Origin: Nocardia uniformis NBRC 13702
GTDB taxonomy: Bacteria; Actinomycetota; Actinomycetes; Mycobacteriales; Mycobacteriaceae
Length of the DNA stretch: 64,000 bases
NCBI RefSeq assembly: GCF_001613345.1
Contig: NZ_BDCE01000049.1
Span: 116,084-180,083 of the forward strand
Reading direction: 5' to 3'
The stretch's first letter is position 1, and every line of letters begins with the position of its first letter. This document shows, one piece after another, positions 62,494 through 64,000 of the stretch. The position numbers were made by a program, and so were the translations under genes. The notes under the pieces are model-generated. The model had not been told where the DNA came from. It ran no database searches and worked only from the letters and a program-made list of their open reading frames with translations.

Positions 62494-63180
62494 ATGAAGA
62501 GCCTCCTGTTCGACCAGACCAATCTCGAGTCCGAAGCGCCCCAACGCTTCTCACTACAGAACCCGCAGATGCTGCGGGCGGTGCTCGGCCCCGATCTGCT
62601 CGCCGTCAAAGGCGCGATGGTCGCCTATCAGGGCGATATCAGATTCGACCACGAGGGCGCGGGCAGTGTGGGAAAGATATTCAAGCGCATGGTCACCAAC
62701 GAGGACGTGCCGCTCATGCGGGCCTCCGGGGAAGGTGAGGTGTTCTTCGCCAGCGAGGCCGGATATGTCTTCCTGATCGACCTCACCGGCGACGGCTTGA
62801 GTGTGAACGGCACCAATCTGCTGGCCTTCGACGCCGCCTTGGAGTGGGACATCAACCGGGTCAAGGGCGCGGGCATGCTGACCAGCGGGTTCTTCAACAC
62901 GACCATTACCGGGAACGGATCGGTCGCGCTGTGCGCGGTCGGCCGCCCCGTCGTACTCGACTGCTCCGCCCAGCCGACCTATGTCGACACCCAGGCCACC
63001 GTCGCCTGGTCGTCGAACCTGGAACCCAAGATCGTCTCGAGCCTGAACCTGCGGTCGATGCTGTGGGGCGGCAGCGGTGAGGCATTCCAGTACGCCTTCC
63101 ACGGACCGGGGTTCGTCGTCGTCCAACCCTACGAATGGAAGCCGCAGCCCGCGGAGCCCACTACGCGGCAGTCCAACTAA
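62494..63180 (+). CDS. AIM24 family protein
   Basis: A 228-residue beta-rich protein of the AIM24/TIGR00266 type. The family signatures are present: MLRAVLGPDLLAVKGAMVAY near the N-terminus, LLAFDAALEWDINRVKGAG in the middle, and YAFHGPGFVVVQPYE at the C-terminus. Function in bacteria is unknown. It is the intact relative of the AIM24 fragment at 34572-34976. Starts at ATG 62494 with weak upstream pairing. Confidence 0.87.
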   Translation: MKSLLFDQTNLESEAPQRFSLQNPQMLRAVLGPDLLAVKGAMVAYQGDIRFDHEGAGSVGKIFKRMVTNEDVPLMRASGEGEVFFASEAGYVFLIDLTGDGLSVNGTNLLAFDAALEWDINRVKGAGMLTSGFFNTTITGNGSVALCAVGRPVVLDCSAQPTYVDTQATVAWSSNLEPKIVSSLNLRSMLWGGSGEAFQYAFHGPGFVVVQPYEWKPQPAEPTTRQSN

Positions 63181-63334
63181 CGCGGCTGATCCCGCGCGCT
63201 GAATCACTCCGAATTCGCGGTGAACGCCAAGTCGTGCACGGCGGCGGGCAGGCACCCCAGTAGGGTGATCAGTAGACGGTGTTGACCCGAGTCCTTCGGA
63301 TACGGCAACCCGACGCCAACCGGGAAGCGTGTAT

Positions 63335-63541
63335 ATGACTTCAGCACGACAGACAACCCTGCAGCACGAGCCCAGCGAGTTCAGTGCGGCACGCGCCGCC
63401 GAGAAGGCCGCCTGCGCGAAGCAGAACACCCAGGCCGCCATCACGGTCGCCAGTCACGCCATCGACGCCGCGGACTGCGACTACCTGCTGCAAATGCTCG
63501 GTCTGGATGCGACAGGCGAGTCCGCTGTAGACGAGATCTGA
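63335..63541 (+). CDS. small hypothetical protein
   Basis: A 68-residue Ala/Gln-rich soluble protein (begins MTSARQTTLQ; ends GESAVDEI) with a central helix (FSAARAAEKAACAKQNTQAA) and a second helical part (AADCDYLLQMLGL). GGGAAG precedes the ATG. No family recognised. Confidence 0.55.
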   Translation: MTSARQTTLQHEPSEFSAARAAEKAACAKQNTQAAITVASHAIDAADCDYLLQMLGLDATGESAVDEI

Positions 63542-63678
63542 CGCCACACCCTGCCCTCGGCGCGGAACGGCTTCGGCCCGGCCACTGACGGCCGGTTGTC
63601 ATATGTCGGAATGTGCCGCGAGATCTATTGTGACAGTTCCTGACCGGATGACCGGCGGCGCTGCGGAATAATCGGGGC

Positions 63679-64000
63679 ATGGTGCAGGATTTCCGGCAGG
63701 GCGGAAACGGGGTCCGTGCGAGGGTGATCCACGGGTTGTCCCGCGTTTTTGTCCGCCCCACCCTGACCTTTTGGCCATTGCGCGGGCCGCTGGCACCGCT
63801 GCTGCGGCCGGTTATGCACGTGCTGGACCTGATGTTTCGGTTCGTGCCGCGATTACCGGGCACTCGGACGCGGAAAGTGGCCGACTCCGGCTGGTGTGGC
63901 GAGTTGGTCGAGCCAGTAGACGGGCCGACCGCAGCGGGCGCCATCGTCTATCTACACGGTGGCGCATTCGTATTCTGCGGCCTGGCGACCCATCGCAGGA
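63679..64000 (+). CDS. alpha/beta hydrolase (hormone-sensitive-lipase-like), 3' end outside window
   Basis: 107 codons are visible. After an N-terminal part rich in basic and aromatic residues, the segment IVYLHGGAFVFCG near the end of the window is the HGG oxyanion motif of hormone-sensitive-lipase-type esterases. The catalytic Ser/Asp/His lie beyond the edge. Probable lipid-ester or xenobiotic esterase. Confidence 0.83.
   Translation, partial: MVQDFRQGGNGVRARVIHGLSRVFVRPTLTFWPLRGPLAPLLRPVMHVLDLMFRFVPRLPGTRTRKVADSGWCGELVEPVDGPTAAGAIVYLHGGAFVFCGLATHRR

Overview
The window is high-GC DNA with actinobacterial gene style: many GTG starts, ATGA/GTGA stop-start overlaps, short intergenic gaps and many TetR-type regulators. 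Several features point to a Nocardia-like member of the Mycobacteriales: a mycothiol-dependent formaldehyde dehydrogenase (mscR) with its metallo-hydrolase partner, a ChoD-like oxidoreductase, a perfect KstR-type operator, a SigJ-type (ECF41) sigma factor, a SigF/SigB-type sigma factor, lysE-lysG and ectABCD. The genus is an inference. No rRNA, tRNA, CRISPR array, phage or insertion sequence was seen.

Layout. 1-5774: TetR regulators, a P450 with its 3Fe-4S ferredoxin, and a ChoD-like GMC oxidoreductase. 5781-8293: two lipoproteins and a small charged protein. 8520-11164: a decayed DUF6924 gene, then an FAD oxidoreductase-ECF41 sigma operon with a matching promoter. 11319-20706: metabolic genes (D-cysteine desulfhydrase-like, sirtuin, dehalogenase-like hydrolase, flavoprotein, VOC protein, F420-type oxidoreductase) and an unknown 499-residue protein. 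20086-26155: lysine exporter/regulator, AI-2E transporter, mscR operon and a YbdK-type ligase. 26374-35299: TetR-controlled loci with clear palindromic operators, an L,D-transpeptidase, an esterase, an SDR, a flavin monooxygenase and several gene fossils. 35332-42200: HPF-like protein, ankyrin/propeller fusion, KstR-box hydrolase, CsbD, thioesterase and NmrA-like protein. 42298-47112: ectABCD behind an OmpR-type two-component system. 47248-51684: ArfB, a decayed response regulator, SigF-like sigma factor, its decayed phosphatase/kinase regulator and a DoxX protein with a repeat tail. 51730-64000: DUF1304 protein, AraC regulator, UvrA-like ATPase, ilvD, dapA-like gene with a LysR regulator, sterol-desaturase-like protein, AIM24 protein and a truncated esterase.

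Two themes stand out. First, at least six loci (8520-8806, 32538-32903, 34572-34976, 35049-35299, 48159-48644, 49862-50553) are fossils in which recognisable family pieces survive in family order but in different frames, with stretches missing. A seventh (29080-29763) keeps an open frame but has lost the catalytic domain of an alkylsulfatase. Second, the general-stress circuit looks rewired: the SigF-like gene has a textbook autoregulatory promoter, similar promoters precede csbD and the DoxX-repeat gene, but the adjacent phosphatase/anti-sigma protein is broken.

The most system-like unit is the two-component system directly upstream of ectABCD. Its kinase has almost no sensor domain, and its regulator gene carries a 13-bp direct repeat upstream.
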